42,161 bases of DNA from Methylocystis sp. (GTDB taxonomy: Bacteria; Pseudomonadota; Alphaproteobacteria; Rhizobiales; Beijerinckiaceae): assembly GCA_024506175.1 (NCBI GenBank), contig JAMBEQ010000252.1, forward strand, positions 1 to 42,161, read 5' to 3'. This document shows, piece by piece, positions 17,069 through 24,680 of the stretch (position 1 is its first letter; the number at the start of each line of letters is the position of its first letter). The notes under the pieces are model-generated. The model was not told the origin of the DNA. It ran no database searches and saw nothing but the letters and a program-made list of their open reading frames with translations. The translations under genes and the position numbers were made by a program.

Positions 17069-17156
17069 ACATCGCCGGGCGGCCCGCTAACCGATCGGCG
17101 ATGTCCACAAATTTTAAGCGCAAGAGCGAGAGGCGCTCGGCTGCGCCTCTTGGCGC
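17069..17156 (+). terminator. Tandem stem-loops after the HU-like gene
   Basis: Two inverted repeats follow the stop codon. The first pairs 17069-17077 with 17096-17104 (9 bp). The second pairs 17129-17136 with 17143-17150 (8 bp, 6-nt loop, GC-rich), possibly extended by GCGC at 17118-17121 and 17153-17156. Neither has a good T-run, so termination is probable but not certain. Confidence 0.5.
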
Positions 17157-17222
17157 ATAAGATTTGGACTTCAATTCCTCATACGGCGTCGCGCAGGATT
17201 CATATTCGGGATACAATCTCTG

Positions 17223-17249
17223 CGGAAAAGCCCTCCCAGAGCTTTTCCG
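17223..17249 (+). promoter_or_regulatory. Perfect 9-bp inverted repeat in the hydrogenase leader
   Basis: CGGAAAAGC (17223-17231) and GCTTTTCCG (17241-17249) pair perfectly around a 9-nt loop, ending 24 nt before the first hydrogenase start codon. It could be an operator for a dimeric regulator or an mRNA hairpin near the ribosome site. No FNR-like TTGAT-N4-ATCAA site was seen nearby. Confidence 0.45.
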
Positions 17250-17273
17250 AAAGCCGAAGCGCAAGAATGAGCG

Positions 17274-18410
17274 ATGCCACAAGCAAGCAGCAGCGCCGCC
17301 CCTGAACGCTATATGATTTCGGTCGACGGCTTGCGCTTGCTGATAGAAGCGCTCCGGGCGCGTGGCCGGCGGGTCGTGGCGCCGGTCGTGGCCGACGGCG
17401 CGATTATCTACGACGACATCGACAGTCTCGAGCTGCCCCGCGGCGTCACGGATGAGCAGGAGGCGGGCCGCTACAAGCTGGCGCAGCGGGGCGACGACGC
17501 CTATTTCGGCTATGCGGTCGGGCCGCACTCCTGGAAAAAATTTCTTCACAAGCCGGCTCTTCGCCTCTGGCGCGCCGAACGGAAGGGAGACGAGGTCACG
17601 GTCGAGGCCGGGCGTATCGAGCCGCAGAATTACGCTTTCCTCGGCGTGCGGGCGTGTGAGCTAAAAGCCATCGCCATACAGGACCGCGTGCTCATGGGCG
17701 GCGACTATGTCGACCCTCACTACAAGGCGCAGCGCGACGGGGCTTTCATCGTCGCCGTCAATTGCGGCAAGGCCGGCGGAACATGCTTTTGCGTTTCCAT
17801 GGAGGCCGGGCCGAAAGTGACGCAGGGGTTCGACCTCGCGCTGACGGAGCTGATCTCGCAGGCCGCGCATGAATTTCTTGTCGAGGTCGGCTCGCCCGCG
17901 GGCGCAGAGCTCCTCGCCGAATTGCCGCGCCGTCCGGCGACGCGAGAGGACACAGGCGCCGCACAGGCGGTGGTGGAACATACGGCCGCCTCCATGGGCC
18001 GTCATATGCCCCAAGAAGACGTGCCAGCCCTGCTCATGCGGAATCTTCAGCATCCGCGCTGGCAGGAGGTGGCCCAGCGCTGCCTTTCCTGCGCCAATTG
18101 CACCATGGTCTGCCCGACGTGTTTCTGCACAACGGTCGAGGACCATAATGATCTTGCCGGGGTCGAATCGTCGCGCACCCGGCGCTGGGACTCCTGTTTC
18201 ACAATGGATTATTCATACATCCACGGCGGCTCGGTGCGGCCGACCGTCTTGTCGCGCTACCGGCAATGGATGACGCATAAGCTCGCGACTTGGCACGAGC
18301 AGTTCGGGACTTATGGTTGTGTCGGCTGCGGCCGCTGCATCACCTGGTGTCCGGTCGGCATCGACATCACGGAAGAAACGCAGGCCATCGCGGCGAGCGA
18401 AAAAGCGTGA
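17274..18410 (+). CDS. hydB: Group 3b-type [NiFe]-hydrogenase beta subunit, 4Fe-4S protein
   Basis: Electron-transfer subunit linking the hydrogenase module to the flavin subunit in the cytosol. The 378-residue protein resembles sulfhydrogenase beta subunits: an N-terminal region ([58 protein letters not shown]) and two C-terminal 4Fe-4S motifs, [16 protein letters not shown] and [14 protein letters not shown]. The ATG at 17274 is used, though its ribosome site is weak; the ATG at 17313 is an alternative closer to the family N-terminus. First gene of the operon, 7 bp before the cyclic-nucleotide-binding gene. Confidence 0.9.
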   Translation: MPQASSSAAPERYMISVDGLRLLIEALRARGRRVVAPVVADGAIIYDDIDSLELPRGVTDEQEAGRYKLAQRGDDAYFGYAVGPHSWKKFLHKPALRLWRAERKGDEVTVEAGRIEPQNYAFLGVRACELKAIAIQDRVLMGGDYVDPHYKAQRDGAFIVAVNCGKAGGTCFCVSMEAGPKVTQGFDLALTELISQAAHEFLVEVGSPAGAELLAELPRRPATREDTGAAQAVVEHTAASMGRHMPQEDVPALLMRNLQHPRWQEVAQRCLSCANCTMVCPTCFCTTVEDHNDLAGVESSRTRRWDSCFTMDYSYIHGGSVRPTVLSRYRQWMTHKLATWHEQFGTYGCVGCGRCITWCPVGIDITEETQAIAASEKA

Positions 18411-18417
18411 GGAGCCC

Positions 18418-18882
18418 ATGACGGAAAATCTCGAGCGCATCCTCTCCGAACATCGCTTTTTCCATGGGCTCGACAAGGCCTTTCTGGAGCTTGCCGCGGG
18501 CTGCGCCAAGAATGTGCGATTTGAAGCGGGGCAATTCATTTTCCACGAAGGCGAGGCGGCCGATCAATTCTACCTTGTCAGAGAAGGCCGCGTGGCCTTG
18601 CAGGTGTCGGCGCCGGGCCGCGGCGCGGCGACCTTTCTGACGATCGGGCCAGGAGAGGTTTTCGGCGTCAATTGGCTCTTGCCGCCCTTTCGCTGGGTCT
18701 ATGACGCCAAGGCGCTCGAGCCGACCCGCGCCATCTCGATGGACGCGCGGTGCCTGCGCGGCAAATGCGAAAGCGATCACAATCTCGGCTACGACATCAT
18801 GATGCGCCTCATGCCGATCCTGATCGAGCGGTTGCATGAGACACGCCTGCAGTTCCTCGACCTCTACAAATCCCATGCCTGA
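18418..18882 (+). CDS. Stand-alone cyclic-nucleotide-binding domain protein in the hydrogenase operon
   Basis: A 154-residue protein made essentially of one CRP-like cyclic-nucleotide-binding beta-barrel ([15 protein letters not shown], then [44 protein letters not shown]) and a C-terminal helix ([19 protein letters not shown]). The helix-turn-helix found in CRP/FNR regulators is missing, so it is unlikely to bind DNA by itself. The phosphate-cassette region ([20 protein letters not shown]) is not the classical RAA type, so cAMP binding is doubtful. GGAG lies 4 nt before the ATG. Lying between the beta and gamma subunit genes, it may be a hydrogenase accessory or regulatory subunit; this is inference. 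Confidence 0.85.
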   Translation: MTENLERILSEHRFFHGLDKAFLELAAGCAKNVRFEAGQFIFHEGEAADQFYLVREGRVALQVSAPGRGAATFLTIGPGEVFGVNWLLPPFRWVYDAKALEPTRAISMDARCLRGKCESDHNLGYDIMMRLMPILIERLHETRLQFLDLYKSHA

Positions 18883-19735
18883 CGTTCCGATGTCCGAGAC
18901 GGCGGCTCTCTTGCACGCGCGCCCCATGGTCCCGCAGATCGCCCATGTGCGGCGGCGCCGCCATGACGCGCCCGACGCCTGGACGCTCGAGCTCGATATG
19001 GCGAATGGCGAACGCTTTCTTTACGCGCCGGGCCAATTCAACATGCTCACTGCTTTCGGCGTCGGGGAGGCCGCGATCAGCGTCAGCGGCGACCCGGCGG
19101 AGGGGCCGCTCATTCACACGATTCGCGCCGTCGGGCCGGTTTCCAAAGCGCTTTCGCAGCTTGGGGTCGGCGACCCGATCGGCGTGCGCGGGCCTTTCGG
19201 CGTAGGCTGGCCAATGGCGCAGGCGGAAGGCAAGGATGTCGTCGTCGTCGCCGGAGGACTTGGCCTCGCGCCTCTGCGCCCGGCGCTTTACCGGCTGCTC
19301 CGGGAGCGCGCGCGTTACGGCAGGGTCACGCTGCTCTTCGGCGCGCGACGACCCGAAGATATCTTGTTCCGTCAGGAGGTCGAGCGCTGGCGCGGCCGTT
19401 TGGACATCGACGTCGAAGTGACGGTCGATCATGCGACAGACGAATGGCGCGGCCATGTCGGCGTTGTCACTAATCTGATTTCGCGTCTCGATACCGATCC
19501 TTCGAAAACTGTCGCCATGGTGTGCGGGCCCGAGGTGATGATGCGCTTTGTCGCCATGGCGCTGATCGACAAAGGCCTGGGCGAAGAAACGATCCATCTT
19601 TCGATGGAGCGCAATATGAAATGCGCCATCGGCCACTGCGGGCACTGCCAGCTCGGCGCCACATTCATCTGCCGCGACGGCCCCGTCTTCACCTATGCGC
19701 GCTTGAAGCCGCTTCTTGCGGTCAAGGAGCTTTAG
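18875..19735 (+). CDS. hydG: Group 3b-type [NiFe]-hydrogenase gamma subunit, FAD/NAD(P)-binding
   Basis: Ferredoxin-reductase-like diaphorase subunit that exchanges electrons with NAD(P). The roughly 286 residues show the flavin barrel ([43 protein letters not shown]), the NAD(P) domain ([40 protein letters not shown]) and the C-terminal 2Fe-2S motif [20 protein letters not shown]. The start is placed at ATG 18875, overlapping the previous gene by 8 nt; ATG 18890 is also possible, and neither has a strong ribosome site, which suggests translational coupling. Confidence 0.93.
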   Translation: MPDVPMSETAALLHARPMVPQIAHVRRRRHDAPDAWTLELDMANGERFLYAPGQFNMLTAFGVGEAAISVSGDPAEGPLIHTIRAVGPVSKALSQLGVGDPIGVRGPFGVGWPMAQAEGKDVVVVAGGLGLAPLRPALYRLLRERARYGRVTLLFGARRPEDILFRQEVERWRGRLDIDVEVTVDHATDEWRGHVGVVTNLISRLDTDPSKTVAMVCGPEVMMRFVAMALIDKGLGEETIHLSMERNMKCAIGHCGHCQLGATFICRDGPVFTYARLKPLLAVKEL

Positions 19736-19737
19736 AC

Positions 19738-20529
19738 ATGGAGACGAGAAAGCCGCGCCTCGCAGTATGGAAATTCGCCTCCTGCGACGGCTGCCAATTG
19801 AGCCTGCTCGATTGCGAAGACGAGCTGCTCGCCATCGCCGGCGCCGTGCAAATTGCCTATTTTCCGGAGGCGACGCGCGGCGAGGTCAGGGGCGTCTATG
19901 ATTTGTCGCTCGTCGAAGGCTCGATCACCACGCCGCATGACGTCGAGCGTATCCACGAGGTGCGCCGACGCTCGAAAACGCTCGTCTCCATCGGCGCCTG
20001 CGCCACCGCCGGAGGCATTCAGGCGCTGCGCAATTTCGCCGATGTGCGCGAATATATGTCGCTCGTCTATGCGCATCCGGAATATATCCGGACGCTCGAA
20101 ACCTCGACTGCGATATCGGAAAATGTCCATGTCGATTTCGAACTGCGTGGCTGTCCGATCAACAAGAGCCAGCTCATCGACGTCGTATCGGCCTTTCTTG
20201 CCGGCCGACGCCCGAACACGCCGACCCACAGCGTCTGTATCCAATGCAAGCTCAAGGGCAATGTCTGCGTGATGGTCGCAAAGGCGACGCCCTGCCTTGG
20301 GCCTGTGACTCATGAGGGCTGCGGTGCGCTGTGCCCGTCCTACGATCGCGGTTGCTATGGCTGCTTCGGCCCCAAGGAGACGCCCAACGCCCCCTCGTTG
20401 AGCGGCTGGTTCGCCAGCATGGGCATGGACTCCAAGGCGCTCCAGCGCATCTATCGCACTTTCAACGCCCACGCCGAACCCTTCCGCAAGGAGAGCGAAC
20501 GCCATGACGCGCAAGACCGTAAAGGTTGA
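19738..20529 (+). CDS. hydD: Group 3b-type [NiFe]-hydrogenase small (delta) subunit
   Basis: Fe-S subunit adjoining the active-site subunit. The 263 residues begin with the proximal-cluster motif [13 protein letters not shown] (Cys16, Cys19) and continue with [22 protein letters not shown], and a Cys-rich C-terminal half ([40 protein letters not shown]) able to hold further 4Fe-4S clusters. It has no Tat signal, consistent with a cytosolic group 3 enzyme. The ATG follows the gamma subunit stop by 2 nt, and the gene overlaps the large-subunit gene by 26 nt. Confidence 0.95.
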   Translation: METRKPRLAVWKFASCDGCQLSLLDCEDELLAIAGAVQIAYFPEATRGEVRGVYDLSLVEGSITTPHDVERIHEVRRRSKTLVSIGACATAGGIQALRNFADVREYMSLVYAHPEYIRTLETSTAISENVHVDFELRGCPINKSQLIDVVSAFLAGRRPNTPTHSVCIQCKLKGNVCVMVAKATPCLGPVTHEGCGALCPSYDRGCYGCFGPKETPNAPSLSGWFASMGMDSKALQRIYRTFNAHAEPFRKESERHDAQDRKG

Positions 20530-21796
20530 CGTTCTTGCCCGCGTGGAGGGTGAAGGGGCGCTGAAGGTCGTGCTGCGCGACGGCAAGGTCGAGAGCGCTG
20601 AGCTCAACATCTTCGAGCCGCCGCGTTTCTTCGAAGCATTCTTGCGCGGGCGCCATTTCGCCGAGACACCGGATATTGTCGCGCGCATCTGCGGCATTTG
20701 TCCCATCGCCTATCAAATGAGTTCGACGCATGCGCTCGAAAATCTGCTCGGCGTAAAGGTCGAAGGGCCGTTGCGCGAATTGAGACGGCTGCTCTACTGC
20801 GGCGAGTGGATCGAGTCGCATGTGTTGCATATCTATATGCTGCATGCGCCGGACTTTCTGGGCTATGACGGCGGCGTGCAAATGGCGCGTGACCACGGCG
20901 AGGCGGTAAAGCGCGGTTTGCAGCTCAAGAAGGTCGGCAATGAAATTCTGCAGCTGCTCGGCGGCCGCGAAATTCATCCGATCAGCGTGCGGGTCGGCGG
21001 CTTTTTTCGCACGCCCCGCAAGCGTGAGCTTGCGCCCCTAAAAGAAAAGCTGAAATGGGCGCGCGAAGCGGCGTTGGAGACAGCCCGCTGGGTCGCCACC
21101 TTCGAGTTTCCGGAGCACGAGCGCGATTACACTTTCGTCACGCTCCGGCATCCTTCGGAATATCCCTTGAACGAAGGCCGCATCGTCTCCAATAGGGGCC
21201 TCGATATCTCGCCCGCCGAATACGACGCCCATTTCGAGGAAATGCACGTCTCCCATTCGACCGCGCTGCATTCGCATATGCGCAATGGCGGCGGCGCCTA
21301 TCTCACCGGCCCGTTGGCCCGCTACAATATGGCCTTCGAACAGCTGTCGCTGCTCGCTAAGGAAACCGCGCGAGAGATCGGCCTGGGCGAAAGCTGCCGA
21401 AATCCCTACCGCAGCATCATGGTCCGCGCGATCGAGACCGTCTACGCCTGCGACGAGGCGCTGCGCGTCATCGAGAACTATGAAGAACCGGACCGGCCTT
21501 TCGTTCCGGTGGAGCCCCGCGCGGGCGTGGGCTACGCCGCGACCGAGGCACCGCGCGGCATGCTCTACCATCGTTACCGTATCGACGACGCCGGGACGAT
21601 TCTCGATGCCCAAATCGTGCCGCCGACCTCGCAGAACCAAGCCTGCCTGGAAGAGGACCTGATCGATTTCATCGGCGGTTTTCACGATCTGCCCCACAAG
21701 GAACTGCAGTACCGCTGCGAGCAGACAGTCCGTAATTACGACCCCTGCATCTCCTGCGCGACGCACTTCCTGAAGCTGGAGATCGAAAGGAGCTGA
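20504..21796 (+). CDS. hydA: Group 3b-type [NiFe]-hydrogenase large (alpha) subunit
   Basis: Carries the NiFe active site. Two CxxC pairs bind the metals: RICGIC (Cys63, Cys66) near the N-terminus and DPCISC (Cys415, Cys418) near the C-terminus. The protein has 430 residues. After the conserved His421 there are nine residues (FLKLEIERS) that a maturation protease would remove once nickel is inserted. The first motif continues [13 protein letters not shown], and the C-terminal context is [13 protein letters not shown], which fits group 3b rather than membrane-bound group 1 enzymes. A GGAG site inside hydD precedes the ATG. Confidence 0.96.
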   Translation: MTRKTVKVDVLARVEGEGALKVVLRDGKVESAELNIFEPPRFFEAFLRGRHFAETPDIVARICGICPIAYQMSSTHALENLLGVKVEGPLRELRRLLYCGEWIESHVLHIYMLHAPDFLGYDGGVQMARDHGEAVKRGLQLKKVGNEILQLLGGREIHPISVRVGGFFRTPRKRELAPLKEKLKWAREAALETARWVATFEFPEHERDYTFVTLRHPSEYPLNEGRIVSNRGLDISPAEYDAHFEEMHVSHSTALHSHMRNGGGAYLTGPLARYNMAFEQLSLLAKETAREIGLGESCRNPYRSIMVRAIETVYACDEALRVIENYEEPDRPFVPVEPRAGVGYAATEAPRGMLYHRYRIDDAGTILDAQIVPPTSQNQACLEEDLIDFIGGFHDLPHKELQYRCEQTVRNYDPCISCATHFLKLEIERS

Positions 21797-21801
21797 AGCT
21801 C

Positions 21802-22275
21802 GTGAAGAAACGCCGAGTGGTCGTCATCGGCGTCGGCAATCTCGAAAGAGGCGATGACGCCGCTGGCCGGCAGGTTGCGCGGCGCCTGCGGGAAGCCGGT
21901 GGGAGTGACGCTGCAATCTTTGATCTCGACGGGGAGGCGACCAGCATTCTCTCGGCGCTCGAAATGGCCGAGGCCGCCTTTCTAGTCGACGCCTGCGTGT
22001 CGGGCGGTCCGGCAGGCGCAGTTCATCGCTATGATTTGGCTGAAGGACTGCCTGCCGCCGCGCATTTCAACCTTTCGTCGCACGGCTTCGGTCTCGCCGA
22101 GGCGATCGGCCTTGCGAAGGCGCTTGGTCAATTGCCCCGTCATAGCGTGGCTTATGCGATAGAAGGCGAATGTTTCGAAGTCGGCGCGCCGCTTTCCGAC
22201 GCCGTCTGCCATGCGATCAACGAGGTCGCAGCGCGGCTCGCGGAAGAAATTTGCGCCCTCGAAAAAAGGGCTTGA
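21802..22275 (+). CDS. Hydrogenase maturation protease
   Basis: Endopeptidase that trims the large-subunit C-terminus after nickel insertion. The 157 residues include the family start VVVIGVGNLERGDDAAGRQV with the metal-contact acidic residues, a second acidic site in LVDACVSGG, and the His of NLSSHGFGLAEAI. The start is GTG at 21802 behind a clear AAAGGAG site, 5 bp after hydA. Having its own protease at the operon end implies a dedicated maturation step. The general Hyp factors are not in this window. Confidence 0.92.
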   Translation: MKKRRVVVIGVGNLERGDDAAGRQVARRLREAGGSDAAIFDLDGEATSILSALEMAEAAFLVDACVSGGPAGAVHRYDLAEGLPAAAHFNLSSHGFGLAEAIGLAKALGQLPRHSVAYAIEGECFEVGAPLSDAVCHAINEVAARLAEEICALEKRA

Positions 22276-22279
22276 ACAC

Positions 22280-23305
22280 TCACCGCGAGAGCGAGGCGCG
22301 AAGCCGCTCGGCCGCGCTTTCCGGCGTGATGTCGCGCTGCGGCGAACCCAGCAGTTCGAAGCCGACCATGAACTTTCGGATTGTCGCCGAGCGCAGCAGC
22401 GGCGGGTAGAAATGGCCATGGAAGTGCCAGTGCGGATGCGCGGCGCGGTCGCTCGGACGCTGATGAAAACCCATAGAATAAGGAAAGGGCGCGGAAAACA
22501 GATTATCGTAGCAACGCGTGATTTGGCTCAAAATATCGGCTAGCGCGCGCGAATCCGTCTCGCTGAATTCATCGAGGGCGACCATGTGACGGCGCGGCAG
22601 CAGCATGGTCTCGAAAGGCCATGTCGCCCAAAAGGGCACAAGCGCAACAAAGCCCTCGTTCTCGCAGACCACGCGCTCACGCTTCGCAAGCTCCAGCGCC
22701 AGGTATTCGCAAAGCAAGCAGGACCCTCGCGCCGCGAAGTAATCGCGCTGGCGCGCGGACTCCTTCACGATTTCGTTCGGTTCGTTCTGCGTCGCCCAAA
22801 TCTGGCAATGTGGATGCGGGTTGCTCGCGCCCATCATGGCGCCGCGATTTTCGAAGATTTGCACGTAGCCAACGCGAGGATCGGCATCCAGGCGCGCGAA
22901 CTCCTCCCGCCAGATCGCCACGACCTTTGCAATATCATCGACGCTCATGCGCGAAAGGGTGAGGTCGTGGCGAGGCGAAAAGCAAACGACGCGGCAAAAA
23001 CCGGGCTCCCCTTGCGCGACGATCAACCCGCCTTCGTCGATCTCTTCACGCGGCGTGTCTGAAAGCAGCGCGGCGAAATCGTTATCGAAAGCGAAGACAT
23101 CTTCATAAGCAGGATTGCGCTCGCCGTTCGCGCGCGTATTGCCTGGACAGAGATAGCAGCCAGGGTCATAAGCCGGAATCGCCGATTCCGCCTTGGCCTC
23201 GGTCTGGCCTTGCCACGGCCGGCTGGTGCGATGCGGAGAGACGAGCACCCACTCGCCGGTGAGGGCGTTGAGGCGGCGATGGGAATCCTGCTGCAATCTG
23301 AGCAT
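22280..23305 (-). CDS. galT: Galactose-1-phosphate uridylyltransferase
   Basis: Exchanges galactose 1-phosphate and UDP-glucose for UDP-galactose and glucose 1-phosphate in the Leloir pathway. The 341-residue protein has zinc-site CYLCPG (Cys50, Cys53), [20 protein letters not shown] with the nucleophile in His164-Pro-His166 (the same numbering as in E. coli GalT), and a C-terminal [11 protein letters not shown] metal site. The ATG at 23305 was preferred to one at 23356 because the upstream one lies inside galK and the family begins near [11 protein letters not shown]. It sits 11 bp after galK, and ends 4 bp from the convergent hydrogenase protease. Confidence 0.95.
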   Translation of the reverse strand: MLRLQQDSHRRLNALTGEWVLVSPHRTSRPWQGQTEAKAESAIPAYDPGCYLCPGNTRANGERNPAYEDVFAFDNDFAALLSDTPREEIDEGGLIVAQGEPGFCRVVCFSPRHDLTLSRMSVDDIAKVVAIWREEFARLDADPRVGYVQIFENRGAMMGASNPHPHCQIWATQNEPNEIVKESARQRDYFAARGSCLLCEYLALELAKRERVVCENEGFVALVPFWATWPFETMLLPRRHMVALDEFSETDSRALADILSQITRCYDNLFSAPFPYSMGFHQRPSDRAAHPHWHFHGHFYPPLLRSATIRKFMVGFELLGSPQRDITPESAAERLRASLSR

Positions 23306-23316
23306 ATCGTCGTCCG

Positions 23317-24477
23317 TCAAAAGAGCGCGGGCCCGACGCCGGGGCCGGGAAAGCAAGTGAAAATCACCGGCGAGAGGCCAGTCGCATTTGTGTAAGCAGG
23401 TCCGACGATTTCAGCAAAATGCGCCGCTTCTTCGGCGTCGACCAGTGTAACGACGCAACCTCCGAAGCCGCCGCCCGTCAAGCGCGCGCCATAGACCCCC
23501 GGGGCCCCGCGCGCGAGCTCGACCATAAGGTCGAGCTCCGTGCAGCTGACGTTATAATCGTCACGCAGGCTTTCATGAGAGGCGTTCATCAGCCTTCCTA
23601 ACTCGGCAAAGTTCCGCGACTCGAGCGCAGAGACCGCAGCGAGCGTGCGGGCGTTTTCCGTGACGACATGCCAGGCCCGCTTGAAGATCAACGGCGGCAG
23701 AAGCGCGGCATGCCGCTCGAGCTGTGCGACGCTCACATCTCGAAGCGCCTTTATGCCCTCGATTCGCTGCGAAAGCAGGGCGACTGCGGTCTCGCAATCA
23801 CGCCGGCGCTGATTGAATTCGCTGCTCGCGAGGTGATGGTGCACCATGGTGTTGCAGATGACGATCCGAACAGACGGGTCGATGGGCGCCGCTTTTGACT
23901 CAAGGCTGCGGCAATCGAGCAGCAGCGCCGACCCCTCGACGCCGTGGCAGGAAATAAATTGATCCATGATGCCGCAGCGCATGCCGACGAAATCGTTCTC
24001 GGCCCTCTGGCAAATCTTCGCCAGCTCCAGGAGATCAACCTTTTCGCTAGCAATGCTCAAGAGCGCATAGCCGACCGCGACTTCGAGCGCCGCGGACGCG
24101 GAGAGACCCGAACCCATCGGCAATGTGCTCAGGACCATAATATCCGCCCCAAGCAGCCGGTAGCCCGATTTCCCGAGCTCGACGGCGACCCCTCTGATGT
24201 AATCGCTCCAATCGCCTCTCCGGCTCTGTCCCTCATCCAGAGCGAAAGAAAAATCGCTGTTCAAGTTCACCGAGTGAACGCGGATCACGCGATCGTGGCG
24301 GGGCGCAATGGCGGCGTAGGTTGCAAGGTCGAGCGCCGCCGGCAAAACGAAGCCTTCGTTGTAATCCGTATGCTCGCCAATGAGATTGACGCGCCCCGGC
24401 GCCCGGAACACGAGCGGTTCACCGCCGAAGCGTTGCCGGAACAGTGACGGCAGATCTTTGGGGTCGAGCGTCTGCAT
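23317..24477 (-). CDS. galK: Galactokinase
   Basis: Phosphorylates galactose to galactose 1-phosphate in the cytosol. A GHMP kinase of 386 residues with the galactokinase signature [19 protein letters not shown] (28-46), the ATP loop [14 protein letters not shown] (119-132), catalytic Asp172 in GIMDQF, and the third motif [13 protein letters not shown] (331-343). A GGAAAG site precedes the ATG. First gene of galK-galT; about 200 bp separate it from the divergent glycoside hydrolase, suggesting shared control of galactoside use. No galE or transporter gene is in the window. Confidence 0.96.
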   Translation of the reverse strand: MQTLDPKDLPSLFRQRFGGEPLVFRAPGRVNLIGEHTDYNEGFVLPAALDLATYAAIAPRHDRVIRVHSVNLNSDFSFALDEGQSRRGDWSDYIRGVAVELGKSGYRLLGADIMVLSTLPMGSGLSASAALEVAVGYALLSIASEKVDLLELAKICQRAENDFVGMRCGIMDQFISCHGVEGSALLLDCRSLESKAAPIDPSVRIVICNTMVHHHLASSEFNQRRRDCETAVALLSQRIEGIKALRDVSVAQLERHAALLPPLIFKRAWHVVTENARTLAAVSALESRNFAELGRLMNASHESLRDDYNVSCTELDLMVELARGAPGVYGARLTGGGFGGCVVTLVDAEEAAHFAEIVGPAYTNATGLSPVIFTCFPGPGVGPALF

Positions 24478-24680
24478 GTCTTTCCAGTCGGAATTATGGC
24501 CAAACTTTAGCCTTACAAAATTTTCCCGTGACGCCCAAGGCGGCCGTGGAAATCGCTGGCCATCTTACGTAGATTCGCGTAGTGAACTTTGGATAGCGCA
24601 GGTCGCATTATTTGTAGCGAGACATCATCTCTTCTGTTCGTCCCTTGGACGGGCCGGGTTGCTGGCCGGAGAAGACATCG

